Part shown: positions 10,301 through 19,248 of the stretch, one piece after another | Position numbering within the stretch: the stretch's first letter is position 1 | Layout of the letters: each line of letters begins with the position of its first letter | DNA from: an uncultured Mollicutes bacterium | Lineage (GTDB): Bacteria; Bacillota_I; Bacilli_A; RFN20; CAG-826 | Direction: 5' to 3' | DNA: 64,000 nt | Assembly: GCA_900540365.1 (NCBI GenBank) | Contig: UQFN01000006.1 | Span: forward strand, 39,009 to 103,008 | Made by a program: the position numbers and the translations under genes | The notes under the pieces: generated by a model | Told to the model about the DNA's origin: nothing | The model's input: the letters and a program-made list of their open reading frames with translations, nothing else | The model's database searches: none

Positions 10301-10718
10301 AAACATTGAAGATTTCACTGATTATCGTAGTTATCTTGATTTTGATTTAATTGTTACAAATAAAATAACAAATGAAGAACAACGTCTTTCTAAGATGATT
10401 AAGAAGAAGAGCGGTGGAGAAACTCAAACTCCATTCTATATTTCTGTTGTTGCTTCTTTTGCTCAACTTTATCATGTTCATGATGAAGGAGAAATTGCAA
10501 ATACTATTAGATTAATCATTTTCGATGAAGCTTTCTCTAAGATGGATAGAGAGCGTATTATCGAAGCAGTTAAACTTTTACGTAAATTTAAATTACAAGT
10601 TATTTTATCCGCTCCACCAGAAAAAATTGGAGATATTAGTTCATTAGTAGATGAAACATTATTAGTTTCACGTGATAGAAATTCGAGCCATGTTTTACTA
10701 TATTCAAAAGTTAAATAA
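7350..10718 (+). CDS. jetC: JetC / MksB-like SMC ATPase
   Basis: 1122 aa from ATG 7350 (GGAAAGGAG upstream). SMC architecture: Walker A GKNASGKST at residues 30-38; long Glu/Lys-rich coiled coil about 210-480; a globular hinge region in the middle (about 520-680); second coiled coil about 720-960; head half with signature SGGETQTPFYISV at 1021-1033 and Walker B LIIFDEAFSKMD with Asp1059-Glu1060. The SGGETQTPFY signature and short N-terminus are typical of JetC/MksB and differ from bacterial Smc. It is the ATP-driven loop-extruding motor of the complex. The next gene, 16 bases on, is glgC and not jetD (the TOPRIM nuclease that completes Wadjet), so plasmid cleavage is not supported here. Confidence 0.87.
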   Translation: MKSLTKAKIINWHYFWNQTIDFKDIVFLTGKNASGKSTLIDALELVLLGDTSGKYFNKAAMDKSARTLKGYLRGEIGDTLEGDFKYLRSGRFTSYIVLEFFDDLHNEYFTMGIVFDSFADGSEEHHFFEFDDRIPENEFIENKYPMEYKALYRFLNENYNGRFKFFDTNKQYTEFLKFKFGGLKDKYFSLLKKAASFTPITDITTFITEHVCEKQENIELSSLQENILQYKKLQVEAERLEHRVTLLQEIDDNFNKYVNAKESLDISKYLIEKCELEMSKDKVNGFKNNVIKAQERIAEIDLELEENKNNLQILENRKINLLSDKTNNDVGRLVNELMEQKRQIETQINDIEAKKQGIKDNLNAYCDKYINASTKLVSSLKTFNKDFLDEDRLNDLTALEESAKVILENSKEFKELLKGEVTSITEDRLVDFRTKLSNFKNNVSTLAISIARNISNIEKKIAKLREEEKTIKTGTKSYSEILMTIRKKLEEDLKEKFHKDIPVSIYADLIDIKDLSWSNAIEGFLAGQKFNLFVAPKYYIEAYKSLAKLVDLYRYYSISIVDEEKIIERNYRCEPESLAEEIITDHEGARAYTNFLIGRLHKSMSVNEARESGNGITKECDLYRNFALSKINPRLYQSSYIGRSLDERFIKEKNIELQNNLANLGSFRSLSSLITEANNLEILNSNEISIILEDILKTSGLEGLQKTLDYIKEELSERDTTLISSIDKRLKDVEADIEDLKQDNETLILEKGNLTNEIENLKKDKIKTEEFKIHEKEKSLINNYDVEFVNEKCLPYLENEFKEGKNFLTILNEQNTSIVRSQYIASNIFSQLVKARRDYCRDYHLSYDAEATDNNQFNAELAEFRDVKLPEYKEKIKDSYDKATQQFKDDFIFKLRSAIEEAEDQIENLNQALKESSFGTDLYHFTVKPRTEYRRYYDMLKDDIILETDENESKFLEKYKDVMEDLFRQISDTGNNDTKVNVIKNIEDFTDYRSYLDFDLIVTNKITNEEQRLSKMIKKKSGGETQTPFYISVVASFAQLYHVHDEGEIANTIRLIIFDEAFSKMDRERIIEAVKLLRKFKLQVILSAPPEKIGDISSLVDETLLVSRDRNSSHVLLYSKVK

Positions 10719-10734
10719 GTAATTGGAGGATTTT

Positions 10735-11868
10735 ATGTCAAGAGAATGTGTTGCAATGATCTTAGCAGGTGGTAAAGGTACTAGATTACACGCTTTAACT
10801 AAAAAAATTGCAAAACCCGCGGTATATTTTGGTGGAAAATATCGTATTATTGACTTTTCTTTATCAAACGTAGTTAATAGTGGAATTGATTGTTGTGGAG
10901 TTTTAACTCAATACGAATCAGTTGCCTTAAATAATTATATTGGGAATGGAGAAAAATGGGGATTTAATGGCGTTGGAGGAAGATGTGTGGCTTTAGCACC
11001 ACGTCAAACCGAAGAAGGAGCTGCTTGGTATGATGGTACTGCCGATGCTATCTATCAAAATTTAGATTTTCTTGACGAAGAAGATCCAAAGTATGTCATT
11101 ATTTTAAGTGTTGATCATATTTATAAATCTACTTATAATGAAATGCTTCAACTTCATAAAAAAAGTAAAGCTAGCTGTACAATTAGTGTCTTAGAAGTTG
11201 ATATTAAAGAAGCTTCTAGATTTGGAATATTAGAAGTTGATGAAAACGACCGTATTACTAAATTTGTTGAAAAACCAAAAGAACCAAAATCAAATTTAGC
11301 TAGTATGGGTGTTTATATTTTTACTTATGCTGATTTAAAAAAAGCTTTATTAGTAGATGCTAAAAATGAACGTAGTGAGCATGATTTTGGTAAAAATATT
11401 ATTCCTTATTTACTATCTAATGATAAAAAGATTTATGCTTACCGTTTTAAAGGTTATTGGAGAGATGTTGGAACTCTTGAAAGTTTACATATGGCTAATA
11501 TGGAGTTACTTCCAAGTCGAAGAAATAGCGAAACAATTAAATTTAATGATTTCCCATTAATATTTAGTGAAGATACTCATAGTTTACCTCAATTTATTGC
11601 TTCTACAGCAAAAGTTAAAGATTCTTTAATTAATCAAGGAGCAGAAATTTTAGGTAATGTTACAAGTTCGGTAATTTCAAATGAGGTTAGAATTTTAGAA
11701 GGAGCAACTGTAATTAACTCAGTAATTATGCCTGGAGTTAAAATTGGTAAAAATGCTTATGTTAATAATGCAATTATTGGTCCATTAACTGTTATTAAAG
11801 ATAATGAAGTAATTAATAAAGACAGTGACAAAATTGTTCTAATCGATTACGAAAGGAGCTTATCATAA
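10735..11868 (+). CDS. glgC: Glucose-1-phosphate adenylyltransferase, catalytic subunit
   Basis: Makes ADP-glucose from glucose-1-phosphate and ATP, the first committed step of glycogen synthesis. 377 aa from ATG 10735 with GGAGG 10725-10729. N-terminal nucleotide-binding loop LAGGKGTRL at residues 9-17, the KPAVYFGGKYRIIDF sugar-phosphate region, and a C-terminal left-handed beta-helix (hexapeptide-like VKDSLINQGAEILGNV). The usual LSGDHIY motif reads LSVDHIY. Only 16 bases separate it from jetC, and its TAA overlaps the glgD ATG by one base, so it looks cotranscribed with both the condensin genes and glgDA. Nucleotide-loop conservation marks it as the catalytic partner of GlgD. Confidence 0.94.
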   Translation: MSRECVAMILAGGKGTRLHALTKKIAKPAVYFGGKYRIIDFSLSNVVNSGIDCCGVLTQYESVALNNYIGNGEKWGFNGVGGRCVALAPRQTEEGAAWYDGTADAIYQNLDFLDEEDPKYVIILSVDHIYKSTYNEMLQLHKKSKASCTISVLEVDIKEASRFGILEVDENDRITKFVEKPKEPKSNLASMGVYIFTYADLKKALLVDAKNERSEHDFGKNIIPYLLSNDKKIYAYRFKGYWRDVGTLESLHMANMELLPSRRNSETIKFNDFPLIFSEDTHSLPQFIASTAKVKDSLINQGAEILGNVTSSVISNEVRILEGATVINSVIMPGVKIGKNAYVNNAIIGPLTVIKDNEVINKDSDKIVLIDYERSLS

Positions 11869-12986
11869 TGAGAGATGTTATTGCTTTAGTTAATTTACAT
11901 AATTCTTCCGAATTAAAACCTTTAACTAATTCAAGACCTTTAGCTTCCACGACTTTTTTAGGAAGATTTACTTTTATTGATTTTGCTTTAAGTAATCTAA
12001 CTAATAGTGGAATCGATAACATTGGAATTTTAGTTAAAAATCATAGTAGAAGTATATTTAAACATTTAGGAAGCGGAACTAATTATTTAAAAAATCCAAA
12101 AACTGGCTTCCAATCATTATTTATTAATGAGTTAGGATTAACTAATCCTGGTTTTAATACAGATATTAATAACATTAAAGAAAATGACTGGTTTTTATAT
12201 GATAAGGATGCAAAATATATCATTGTTGTACCAATTCAATTTGTTTATCGTGTAAATTTTGATGAAATTATTAAAGAACATATCAAATCACAACATATGA
12301 TTAGTTTAGTTTATCTTCCTACAGAAGAAGCTGATAAAAAATATCTTAATTGCGACAAAATTACTGTTGATGTTTTAGAAAATGTTCAAAAGATTTCTAA
12401 TAATACTGGAGATCGTAAGAAAGCCTATATTAGTCTTGAAACTTATATTTTTAATGTTGACTATTTAAGAGATTTATTAAGAAGAAGTGCTAGTATTTCT
12501 TCAATGTTTACCTTAAGAGATTTAGTTACATATATTTGTAATTATGAACAAAAAATTCATGCAATTAAATATGAAGGATATTGTCGATATTATGGTGATT
12601 TAAAAGATTATTATAATTATAGTTTTGAATTACTTGATGATGAGAAGTGCCGTAATTCTTTATTTGATGATAAGTGGGAATATTATACGACTACTCATAA
12701 TACATGTCCTACTTTATATGGAGTTAATGTAGATATTTCAAATTCTTTCTTAGCTAATGGATGTTATGTAGATGGGGTTGTTAAACATTCTATTTTATCT
12801 AGAAATGTCATTATTGAAGAAGGAGCAGTTGTTGAAAATTGTATTATTTTTACTGATACAAGAATTAAAAAAGGTGTCCATATAAAAAATGCTATTATTG
12901 ATAAACACTGTGTAATTCAAAATAAAAAAGTAATTGAAGGAGATGAAACAAATCCTTTATATATTCCTCAAGGAGCGATTATTTAA
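11868..12986 (+). CDS. glgD: GlgD, regulatory partner of GlgC
   Basis: 372 aa paralogue of GlgC lacking the GGKGTRL nucleotide loop (here LVNLHNSSELKPLT) but keeping the LGRFTFIDFALSNLTNSGI block and a C-terminal beta-helix. In Firmicutes GlgD forms a hetero-oligomer with GlgC and raises its activity. AAAGGAG lies at 11852-11858. The one-base overlap with glgC and the one-base gap to glgA support a single transcript. The assignment rests on this pair arrangement plus the missing catalytic loop. Confidence 0.9.
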   Translation: MRDVIALVNLHNSSELKPLTNSRPLASTTFLGRFTFIDFALSNLTNSGIDNIGILVKNHSRSIFKHLGSGTNYLKNPKTGFQSLFINELGLTNPGFNTDINNIKENDWFLYDKDAKYIIVVPIQFVYRVNFDEIIKEHIKSQHMISLVYLPTEEADKKYLNCDKITVDVLENVQKISNNTGDRKKAYISLETYIFNVDYLRDLLRRSASISSMFTLRDLVTYICNYEQKIHAIKYEGYCRYYGDLKDYYNYSFELLDDEKCRNSLFDDKWEYYTTTHNTCPTLYGVNVDISNSFLANGCYVDGVVKHSILSRNVIIEEGAVVENCIIFTDTRIKKGVHIKNAIIDKHCVIQNKKVIEGDETNPLYIPQGAII

Positions 12987-12987
12987 T

Positions 12988-14433
12988 ATGAATATTGTAA
13001 TGGTTAGTAGCGAAGTTTTACCAATTAGTAAAACTGGTGGTTTAGCTGATGTTGTTTATTCTTTAAGTAAAGAATATGTTAAATTAGGACATAAAGTATC
13101 TATTATTACCCCTTTATATAAAAATGGTAATTTAAGTTGTTTTAAAAATGTTAAACAAGTCATGAGTTTTAAAACAATTATGAATTGGCGAGAAATTTCA
13201 ACAAGTGTTCAACATAGTTTATATAAAGGTATTGATTATTATTTTATTGATGCTAAGCAATATTTTGAGCGTGATGGCTTTTATGGATATTATGATGATG
13301 GAGAAAGATTTGCTCTTTTTGCAAATGCAACTGTTGAAATCTTAAAACGTTTACCATATAAAGTTGATATTTTAAATGTTCATGATTGGCAAGCAGCAAT
13401 GATTCCTTGTTTATTAAAAGTTAAATATTTTGATAATAAGAGTTTAAATAAAATTAAAACTGTTTTAACAATTCATAATCCATTATTTAAAGGATATTTA
13501 AATAAAGATTCTTTATTTGATTTATATAATCTTGGTTTAGATATTTATTATAATGGTAAAGTTAGATTAGAAGAACAAGTTTCAACTTTAAAGGCCGGGA
13601 TTGTTTATAGTGATAAAATTACTACCGTTTCTCCAACTCATAAAGAAGAATTATTAACTTATGAAGGTGGTAAAGGACTTAATTACGATTTAAGCTTAAG
13701 AGAAAATGATTTTGCGGGATTTTTAAATGGTATGGATTATGATGAGTTTAATCCTCGTAAAGATAAAGCTATTTTTAAAAACTATTCTTTAAAGACATTA
13801 AATGAAGGAAAATTTAAAAATAAAGTTGAGATCTGCAAGGTTTTTAATCTAAATCCTAAGTTACCATTGTTTGCAGTTGTCTCTAGATTAACTGATCAAA
13901 AAGGAGTTGATCTAATTTTAGCGATGGCTGATTTTATTTCACATGAAGGAGGAAATTTTGCCTTAATTGGAAGTGGCGAAAGATGGGCTGAAGATAATTT
14001 AAGAGAACTAAAAAATAAAAATCCAAATAATGTCTATATCTATTTTGGTTATAATGAAGAACTTGCTCATAAACTTTATAGTGCTGCTGATTTCTTTATT
14101 ATGCCAAGTGCTTTTGAACCTTGTGGTTTAGGACAAATGATTGCTCAAAGATATGGTACAATTCCAGTTATTCGTCAAACGGGCGGTTTAAAAGATAGTG
14201 TAATTTGTTTATCGGAAGATAATAAAAATTATAAAGTTGCTAATGGAATTGGTTTTGAAAGATATAATGTAATTGATTCATTAAAAGCAGCTGCTAAAGC
14301 CTTAATTATTTATTCAAGTAAAAGTAATATTTTTAATCGTTTAAGAATAAATGCTTTTAAAACAAATCATTCGTGGGCTAATTCTGCTAAACTTTATCTT
14401 GGTTTGTACGAAGAATTATTAAAAAATAATTAA
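12988..14433 (+). CDS. glgA: Glycogen synthase (ADP-glucose)
   Basis: GT5 glycosyltransferase that elongates alpha-1,4-glucan from ADP-glucose. 481 aa from ATG 12988 (AAGGAGCG upstream). The ADP-glucose motif KTGGL is at residues 15-19, the GT-B C-terminal domain begins near LFAVVSRLTDQKGVDL, and the donor-site motif SAFEPCGLGQMIAQRYG follows with TGGLKDSV. No branching enzyme (glgB) or phosphorylase follows in this cluster. Directly after its TAA comes a copy of the dispersed element (14431 on), and an intragenic copy lies at 13828-13840, coding Glu-Ile-Cys-Lys. Codon and base use match the neighbours. Confidence 0.95.
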   Translation: MNIVMVSSEVLPISKTGGLADVVYSLSKEYVKLGHKVSIITPLYKNGNLSCFKNVKQVMSFKTIMNWREISTSVQHSLYKGIDYYFIDAKQYFERDGFYGYYDDGERFALFANATVEILKRLPYKVDILNVHDWQAAMIPCLLKVKYFDNKSLNKIKTVLTIHNPLFKGYLNKDSLFDLYNLGLDIYYNGKVRLEEQVSTLKAGIVYSDKITTVSPTHKEELLTYEGGKGLNYDLSLRENDFAGFLNGMDYDEFNPRKDKAIFKNYSLKTLNEGKFKNKVEICKVFNLNPKLPLFAVVSRLTDQKGVDLILAMADFISHEGGNFALIGSGERWAEDNLRELKNKNPNNVYIYFGYNEELAHKLYSAADFFIMPSAFEPCGLGQMIAQRYGTIPVIRQTGGLKDSVICLSEDNKNYKVANGIGFERYNVIDSLKAAAKALIIYSSKSNIFNRLRINAFKTNHSWANSAKLYLGLYEELLKNN

Positions 14434-14466
14434 GTTTTAAAGGTTTTTTTATAAATTTTAAAGGTT
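14431..14466 (+). repeat. Copy of the dispersed element directly after glgA
   Basis: TTAAGTTTTAAAGGTTTTTT begins at the glgA stop codon; a second TTTTAAAGGTT lies about 22 nt further on. This is the variant with AAAGG in place of GCAAGG, as at 34249 and 41994-42006 (minus). There is no strong hairpin, so it is not an obvious classical terminator. Confidence 0.4.
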
Positions 14467-14499
14467 AAATTATTTTAATAATTTAAATTTTAATTATGC

Positions 14500-14505
14500 T
14501 ATAAT
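14500..14505 (+). promoter_or_regulatory. Extended -10 promoter of the leuS T-box transcript
   Basis: TGCTATAAT, with the hexamer TATAAT at 14500-14505 and the extended TG. It places RNA start near 14511, exactly where T-box Stem I begins (AGACG). No clear -35. Confidence 0.6.
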
Positions 14506-14510
14506 ATTTA

Positions 14511-14676
14511 AGACGATTAATTTAATTTTTTATTTTTTAGAGAGTTAACAACTGGTGAAAGTTAATAAATAAAAATTAAAGTCTCACGTCTAAAAATTTT
14601 AAAAAAGAGCATTTGCGTAGCAAGTGAATTAAGGTGGTACCGCGATAATTATCGTCCTTAAGGACGATTTTTAATT
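14511..14676 (+). ncRNA. T-box leader (Leu, specifier CUC) controlling leuS
   Basis: Tests charging of tRNA-Leu and lets transcription proceed when uncharged. Stem I closes with AGACG (14511-14515) to CGTCT (14587-14591), with an inner TTAATT/AATTAA helix. The unpaired 3' specifier loop contains CTC (14583-14585) followed by A. The conserved T-box sequence AAGGTGGTACCGCG is at 14631-14644. The terminator is the palindrome ATCGTCCTTAAGGACGAT (14651-14668) followed by T's. All parts of the class are present upstream of a Leu-tRNA synthetase. Confidence 0.93.
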
Positions 14677-14691
14677 GTTAAGGAGAAAATT

Positions 14692-17094
14692 ATGTACGAT
14701 TTTAAACAAGTAGAACAAAAATGGAGTAAAATTTGGCTTGAAAGAAAAGAATATAAATGTGATACAAGCGACTTTTCTAAACCAAAATATTATGCTTTAG
14801 ATATGTTTCCTTATCCTAGTGGTCAAGGATTACATGTTGGACATCCTGAAGGATATACAGCATCTGATATAGTTTCTAGAATGAAAAGAATGCAAGGATA
14901 TAATGTCCTTCATCCAATTGGTTGGGATGCTTTTGGTTTACCTGCTGAACAATATAGTATTAAGATGAACGAACATCCTGAAGGTTTTACTTTAAAAAAT
15001 ATTGCTAATTTTAGAAGACAAATTCAAATGCTTGGATTTAGTTATGATTATGACCGTGAGATTATGACTTGTGATCCAAAATATTATAAATGGACTCAAT
15101 ATATTTTTGCACACATGTTCGATGATAATTTGGCTTATGTTGATTATAAACCAGTTAATTATTGTCCTGAACTAGGAACAGTTTTAGCTAACGAAGAAGT
15201 AATTGATGGAAAAAGTGAACGTGGAGGATATCCAGTTATTCGTAAACCAATGCGTCAATGGATGCTTAAAATTACTGCTTATGCTGATCGTTTAGCTAAT
15301 GATTTAGATGGTTTAGATTGGCCAAGTTCAACTGTTGAAATGCAACGAAATTGGATTGGTAAATCAAAAGGAACTGTTATTGAATTTAATATAAAAGATT
15401 CAGATAAAACTTTTGAAGTTTTTACTACTAGAGCCGATACTTTATTTGGTTGTTCATATTGCTGTTTAGCTCCTGAACATTCTCTCGTTAAAGAAATTAC
15501 TACAAAAGATCATCAACAAGAAGTTGAAACTTATGTTGAAAAGTGTTCACATAAATCTGATTTAGAAAGAACTGAATTAAATAAAGATAAAACCGGAGTT
15601 TTTACTGGAAGTTATGCTATAAATCCAATTAATAATGAAGCAGTACCAATTTATATTGCTGATTATGTTTTAGCGAGTTATGGAAGTGGAGCAGTAATGG
15701 CTGTTCCAGCTCATGATGAAAGAGATTATGCATTTGCTAAAAAATATAACTTACCAATTAAACAAGTAATTGAAGGGGATGTTTCTAAAGAAGCTTATGT
15801 TGATGATGGAAAGCATATTAATAGTGATTTTATTAATGGGTTAAATATTAAAGAAGCTAAAGAAGCTGTTACTGATAAATTAATTAGTATTCATCATGGA
15901 AATTATAAAATTAATTATAAATTAAGAGATTGGTTATTTAGTCGTCAAAGATATTGGGGTGAACCAATTCCTATTTATACTTTTGTTGATAATAATGAAT
16001 TAGGCCGCGTTCCTGATAATGAATTACCATTAGTATTACCTGAACTTGATGAATATAAACCTAGCGGAAATGGAGAATCTCCACTTGCTAATGCTAAAGA
16101 TTGGTTACATATCAAAGTAAATGGTAGAGATGCAATTAGAGAAACTAATACAATGCCTCAATGGGCTGGAAGTTGCTGGTATTATTTAAGATATATTGAT
16201 CCGCATAACGATAAAGAAATTGGTGATAAAAAGTTATTAGATCATTGGTTACCTGTAGATTTATATATTGGTGGTCAAGAACATGCTGTTTTACATTTAT
16301 TATATGCTCGTTTTTGGCATAAATATTTATACGATAAAGGTATTGTAAGTTCAAAAGAACCATTTAAAAAATTATTCCATCAAGGAATGATTTTAGGAGA
16401 AAATGGTGAAAAAATGTCTAAATCAAGAGGAAATGTCATTAATCCTGATGAAATAGTAGCTAATTATGGAGCGGATGCATTAAGACTTTATGAAATGTTT
16501 ATGGGACCTCTTGAAGCAAGTTTACCTTGGTCAAATACTGGACTTGAAGGAAGCAAACGCTTTATCGACCGTGTTTTTAGAATTATTGATGATGAACAAT
16601 TTAAATCTAAAATTGTTAATACTAACAATCATGAATTAGATTATGTTTTTAATTATACTGTTAAAAAAGTAACTAATGATTTTAATAATCTTCAATTTAA
16701 TACTGCAATTTCTCAAATGATGATCTTTGTAAATGAAGTTTATAAGGCAAAAGAAATTTATCTTAAATATTTAGAAGATTTTATTAAAATGTTTGACTGC
16801 ATTTGTCCTTTTGTTGGAGAAGAAATGTGGCATTTACTTGGACATGAAAATTTAATTACTTTCGAACCATGGCCTACTTTTGATGAAAACAAACTTGTTT
16901 TATCTAAAATTAAAATTGCTGTTCAAGTTAATGGAAAATTAAGAGATACTATTGAAGTTAATAAAGATGCTAGTGATGATGAAGTTAAAAATTTAGCACT
17001 TGAATCTAATAACGTCAAACGTAATATTGAAGGAAAAACAATTAAGAAAATAATTGTTGTTAGAAATAAAATTGTAAATATAGTGGCTATTTAA
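14692..17094 (+). CDS. leuS: Leucyl-tRNA synthetase
   Basis: Class I synthetase that charges tRNA-Leu and hydrolyses mischarged products in its CP1 domain. 800 aa, normal for bacteria. HVGH at residues 48-51 and KMSKS at 574-578 form the ATP site; the CP1 editing domain lies between (about 220-410) with TTRADTLFG and the conserved Asp of SGAVMAVPAHDERD. ATG 14692 follows AAGGAG. It is controlled by the T-box above. tex follows after one base, with no ribosome site of its own, so the two are probably coupled. Confidence 0.98.
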   Translation: MYDFKQVEQKWSKIWLERKEYKCDTSDFSKPKYYALDMFPYPSGQGLHVGHPEGYTASDIVSRMKRMQGYNVLHPIGWDAFGLPAEQYSIKMNEHPEGFTLKNIANFRRQIQMLGFSYDYDREIMTCDPKYYKWTQYIFAHMFDDNLAYVDYKPVNYCPELGTVLANEEVIDGKSERGGYPVIRKPMRQWMLKITAYADRLANDLDGLDWPSSTVEMQRNWIGKSKGTVIEFNIKDSDKTFEVFTTRADTLFGCSYCCLAPEHSLVKEITTKDHQQEVETYVEKCSHKSDLERTELNKDKTGVFTGSYAINPINNEAVPIYIADYVLASYGSGAVMAVPAHDERDYAFAKKYNLPIKQVIEGDVSKEAYVDDGKHINSDFINGLNIKEAKEAVTDKLISIHHGNYKINYKLRDWLFSRQRYWGEPIPIYTFVDNNELGRVPDNELPLVLPELDEYKPSGNGESPLANAKDWLHIKVNGRDAIRETNTMPQWAGSCWYYLRYIDPHNDKEIGDKKLLDHWLPVDLYIGGQEHAVLHLLYARFWHKYLYDKGIVSSKEPFKKLFHQGMILGENGEKMSKSRGNVINPDEIVANYGADALRLYEMFMGPLEASLPWSNTGLEGSKRFIDRVFRIIDDEQFKSKIVNTNNHELDYVFNYTVKKVTNDFNNLQFNTAISQMMIFVNEVYKAKEIYLKYLEDFIKMFDCICPFVGEEMWHLLGHENLITFEPWPTFDENKLVLSKIKIAVQVNGKLRDTIEVNKDASDDEVKNLALESNNVKRNIEGKTIKKIIVVRNKIVNIVAI

Positions 17095-17095
17095 T

Positions 17096-19234
17096 ATGAA
17101 TATTAGTGAAATAATCTCTGAAGAATTAAGTTTAAAGTTAAATAGTGTTGATGCAGCAATAAAATTAATTGATGAAGGAAATACAATTCCTTTTATTGCT
17201 AGATATAGAAAAGAAGCAACTAATTATTTAACCGATAATGATCTTAGAAAATTAGAAGAAAGATTAATCTATTTAAGAAAATTAGATGAAAGAATTAAAA
17301 CTGTTTTAAATAGTATTAACGAACAAGGAAAGTTAACACCTGAACTTGAAGAAGCAATTAATAATTGTCGAACTTTAAGCGAAGTCGAAGATTTATATCG
17401 ACCATATAAACCTAAAAAAAGAACTAGAGCAAGTATTGCTAAAGAAAAAGGACTTGAACCATTAGCAAAAGCTATTTTAGAAGGTCAAGAAGATATTTTA
17501 GAATTTGCTAAAAGCTTTATTGATGAAGAAAAGAAAGTTAATTCTGTTGAAGAAGCAATTTCTGGAGCAAAAGATATTATTGCTGAAAATTTAAGCGATG
17601 TTGCTGATTATCGAATATATATTAAAAAAGTTATTTATAAAAATGGAAAGATTATTTCTAAAGAGATAAAAAAAGACGAAAAAGATACATATAAAGATTA
17701 TAGTGATTATCAAGAAAGCATAAAAACAATTAAAAATCATCGAATTTTAGCTTTAAATCGTGGTGAAAAAGAAAAATGTTTAAAAGTTAATCTTGACTAT
17801 GATTTTGAAACTATTTTTAACTTTATTGTTAAAAAAGAGAAATTTCTTTTAAATGTAAATAAAGATATTTTACTTGACACCCTTGATGATTCTTTAAAAA
17901 GATTAATTTTACCTTCAGTTGAAAACGAAATCCGTAATGAATTATTTGAAAAAGCTGAAGATAGTGCAATTGAAATTTTTAAAAAGAATTTATATCAACT
18001 TTTAATGTATCCACCAATTAAAAATATTAATGTATTAGGTTTTGATCCTGGATTTAGAACTGGTTGTAAATATGCTTTAGTCGATATTTATGGAAATCCT
18101 AAAAAGATTGGTCAAGTATTTATAACTTCAAATTCTAATAATGAAGTTGAAAAAGGTATAAAAGAAGTTACGGAGTTATTAAAAAATAATCGTGTTGATT
18201 ATATTGCTTTAGGAAATGGAACTGCTTCTAGAGAAAGTGAAACAATTTTAAGAAAGATTATTTTAGATAATAAATTTAATACTAAATTATTTATTGTTAA
18301 TGAAAGTGGAGCTTCAGTTTATAGTGCTTCTAAACTAGGAGAAGAAGAATTTCCTACACTAAGTGTTGAAAAAAGAAGTGCTATTTCATTAGCAAGAAGA
18401 CTTCAAGATCCACTTGCAGAATTAGTAAAAATTGATCCAAAAGCAATTGGAGTAGGACAATATCAGCATGATATGGATGAAGGCAAGCTTGATTTTGCTT
18501 TAAATAATGTTGTTGAAGATTGCGTTAATTTAGTTGGAGTTAATGTTAATACAGCATCTATTTCTTTATTAAAATATGTTAGTGGAATTAACAAATCTCT
18601 TGCTCAAAATATTTATGAACATCGAGTTAAAAATGGTCCATTTAAAAATCGAGAACAATTAAAAGAAGTAAAGAAAATGGGTGATAAAGCTTTTGAACAA
18701 TGTGCTGGATTTTTAAGAATTATTGATGGAGATAATAAATTTGATAATACAGGAATTCATCCAGAAAGTTATGAAATTGCTAAAAAAATACTTGAGTTTT
18801 GCAAGGTTTCTTTAGAAAATAATGACTTTTCTGAAATAAATTTAGCCTTAGATAATTTTAATAAAAACAAATTTCTAGCTGAAAATAAAGTTGGTGAAGC
18901 TACTTTGGATGATATTATAAATGAGCTTAGAAAACCTGGAAGAGATGTTCGAGAAGATGTTGAAATAGTTGAACTAAATAATGATGTCAAAGATATTAAA
19001 GACTTAAAAGTTGGAATGGTTTTAAATGGAACAGTTCGTAATATTATGGATTTTGGTATTTTTGTTGATATTAATGTACATCAAGATGGACTCGTTCATA
19101 TTTCTGAGTTAGCTAATAAATTTGTTCGTCATCCAAGTGAACTTTATTCAATTAATGATATAGTTAAAGTCAAAGTAATAGGCGTTGATATCGATAAAAA
19201 ACGTATTTCGTTATCGATAAAACAAGTTGCTTAA
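17096..19234 (+). CDS. tex: Tex-family S1 RNA-binding protein
   Basis: 712 aa with the full Tex layout: N-terminal helical region, YqgF/RNase H-like domain (VLGFDPGFRTGCKYALVD, from about residue 312), two helix-hairpin-helix motifs (LLKYVSGINKSLAQNIYEHR and REQLKEVKKMGDKAFEQCAG) and a C-terminal S1 domain (LKVGMVLNGTVRNIMDFGIF onward). Tex proteins bind nucleic acid and act with the transcription machinery; the exact role is unsettled. No ribosome site precedes ATG 17096, one base after the leuS stop. An intragenic copy of the dispersed motif (GAGTTTTGCAAGG) is at 18794-18806. Confidence 0.95.
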   Translation: MNISEIISEELSLKLNSVDAAIKLIDEGNTIPFIARYRKEATNYLTDNDLRKLEERLIYLRKLDERIKTVLNSINEQGKLTPELEEAINNCRTLSEVEDLYRPYKPKKRTRASIAKEKGLEPLAKAILEGQEDILEFAKSFIDEEKKVNSVEEAISGAKDIIAENLSDVADYRIYIKKVIYKNGKIISKEIKKDEKDTYKDYSDYQESIKTIKNHRILALNRGEKEKCLKVNLDYDFETIFNFIVKKEKFLLNVNKDILLDTLDDSLKRLILPSVENEIRNELFEKAEDSAIEIFKKNLYQLLMYPPIKNINVLGFDPGFRTGCKYALVDIYGNPKKIGQVFITSNSNNEVEKGIKEVTELLKNNRVDYIALGNGTASRESETILRKIILDNKFNTKLFIVNESGASVYSASKLGEEEFPTLSVEKRSAISLARRLQDPLAELVKIDPKAIGVGQYQHDMDEGKLDFALNNVVEDCVNLVGVNVNTASISLLKYVSGINKSLAQNIYEHRVKNGPFKNREQLKEVKKMGDKAFEQCAGFLRIIDGDNKFDNTGIHPESYEIAKKILEFCKVSLENNDFSEINLALDNFNKNKFLAENKVGEATLDDIINELRKPGRDVREDVEIVELNNDVKDIKDLKVGMVLNGTVRNIMDFGIFVDINVHQDGLVHISELANKFVRHPSELYSINDIVKVKVIGVDIDKKRISLSIKQVA

Positions 19235-19248
19235 TTTTTAAATTTTTA

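Noticed and set aside
5307..10718. A complete Wadjet plasmid-defence system
   Set aside because: JetD is not present in the window and the genes sit in a housekeeping context, so defence is not supported.
14431..14466. Classical intrinsic terminator after glgA
   Set aside because: There is no GC-bearing stem; the sequence is two TTTTAAAGG repeats and T-runs, so it was listed as a repeat element.
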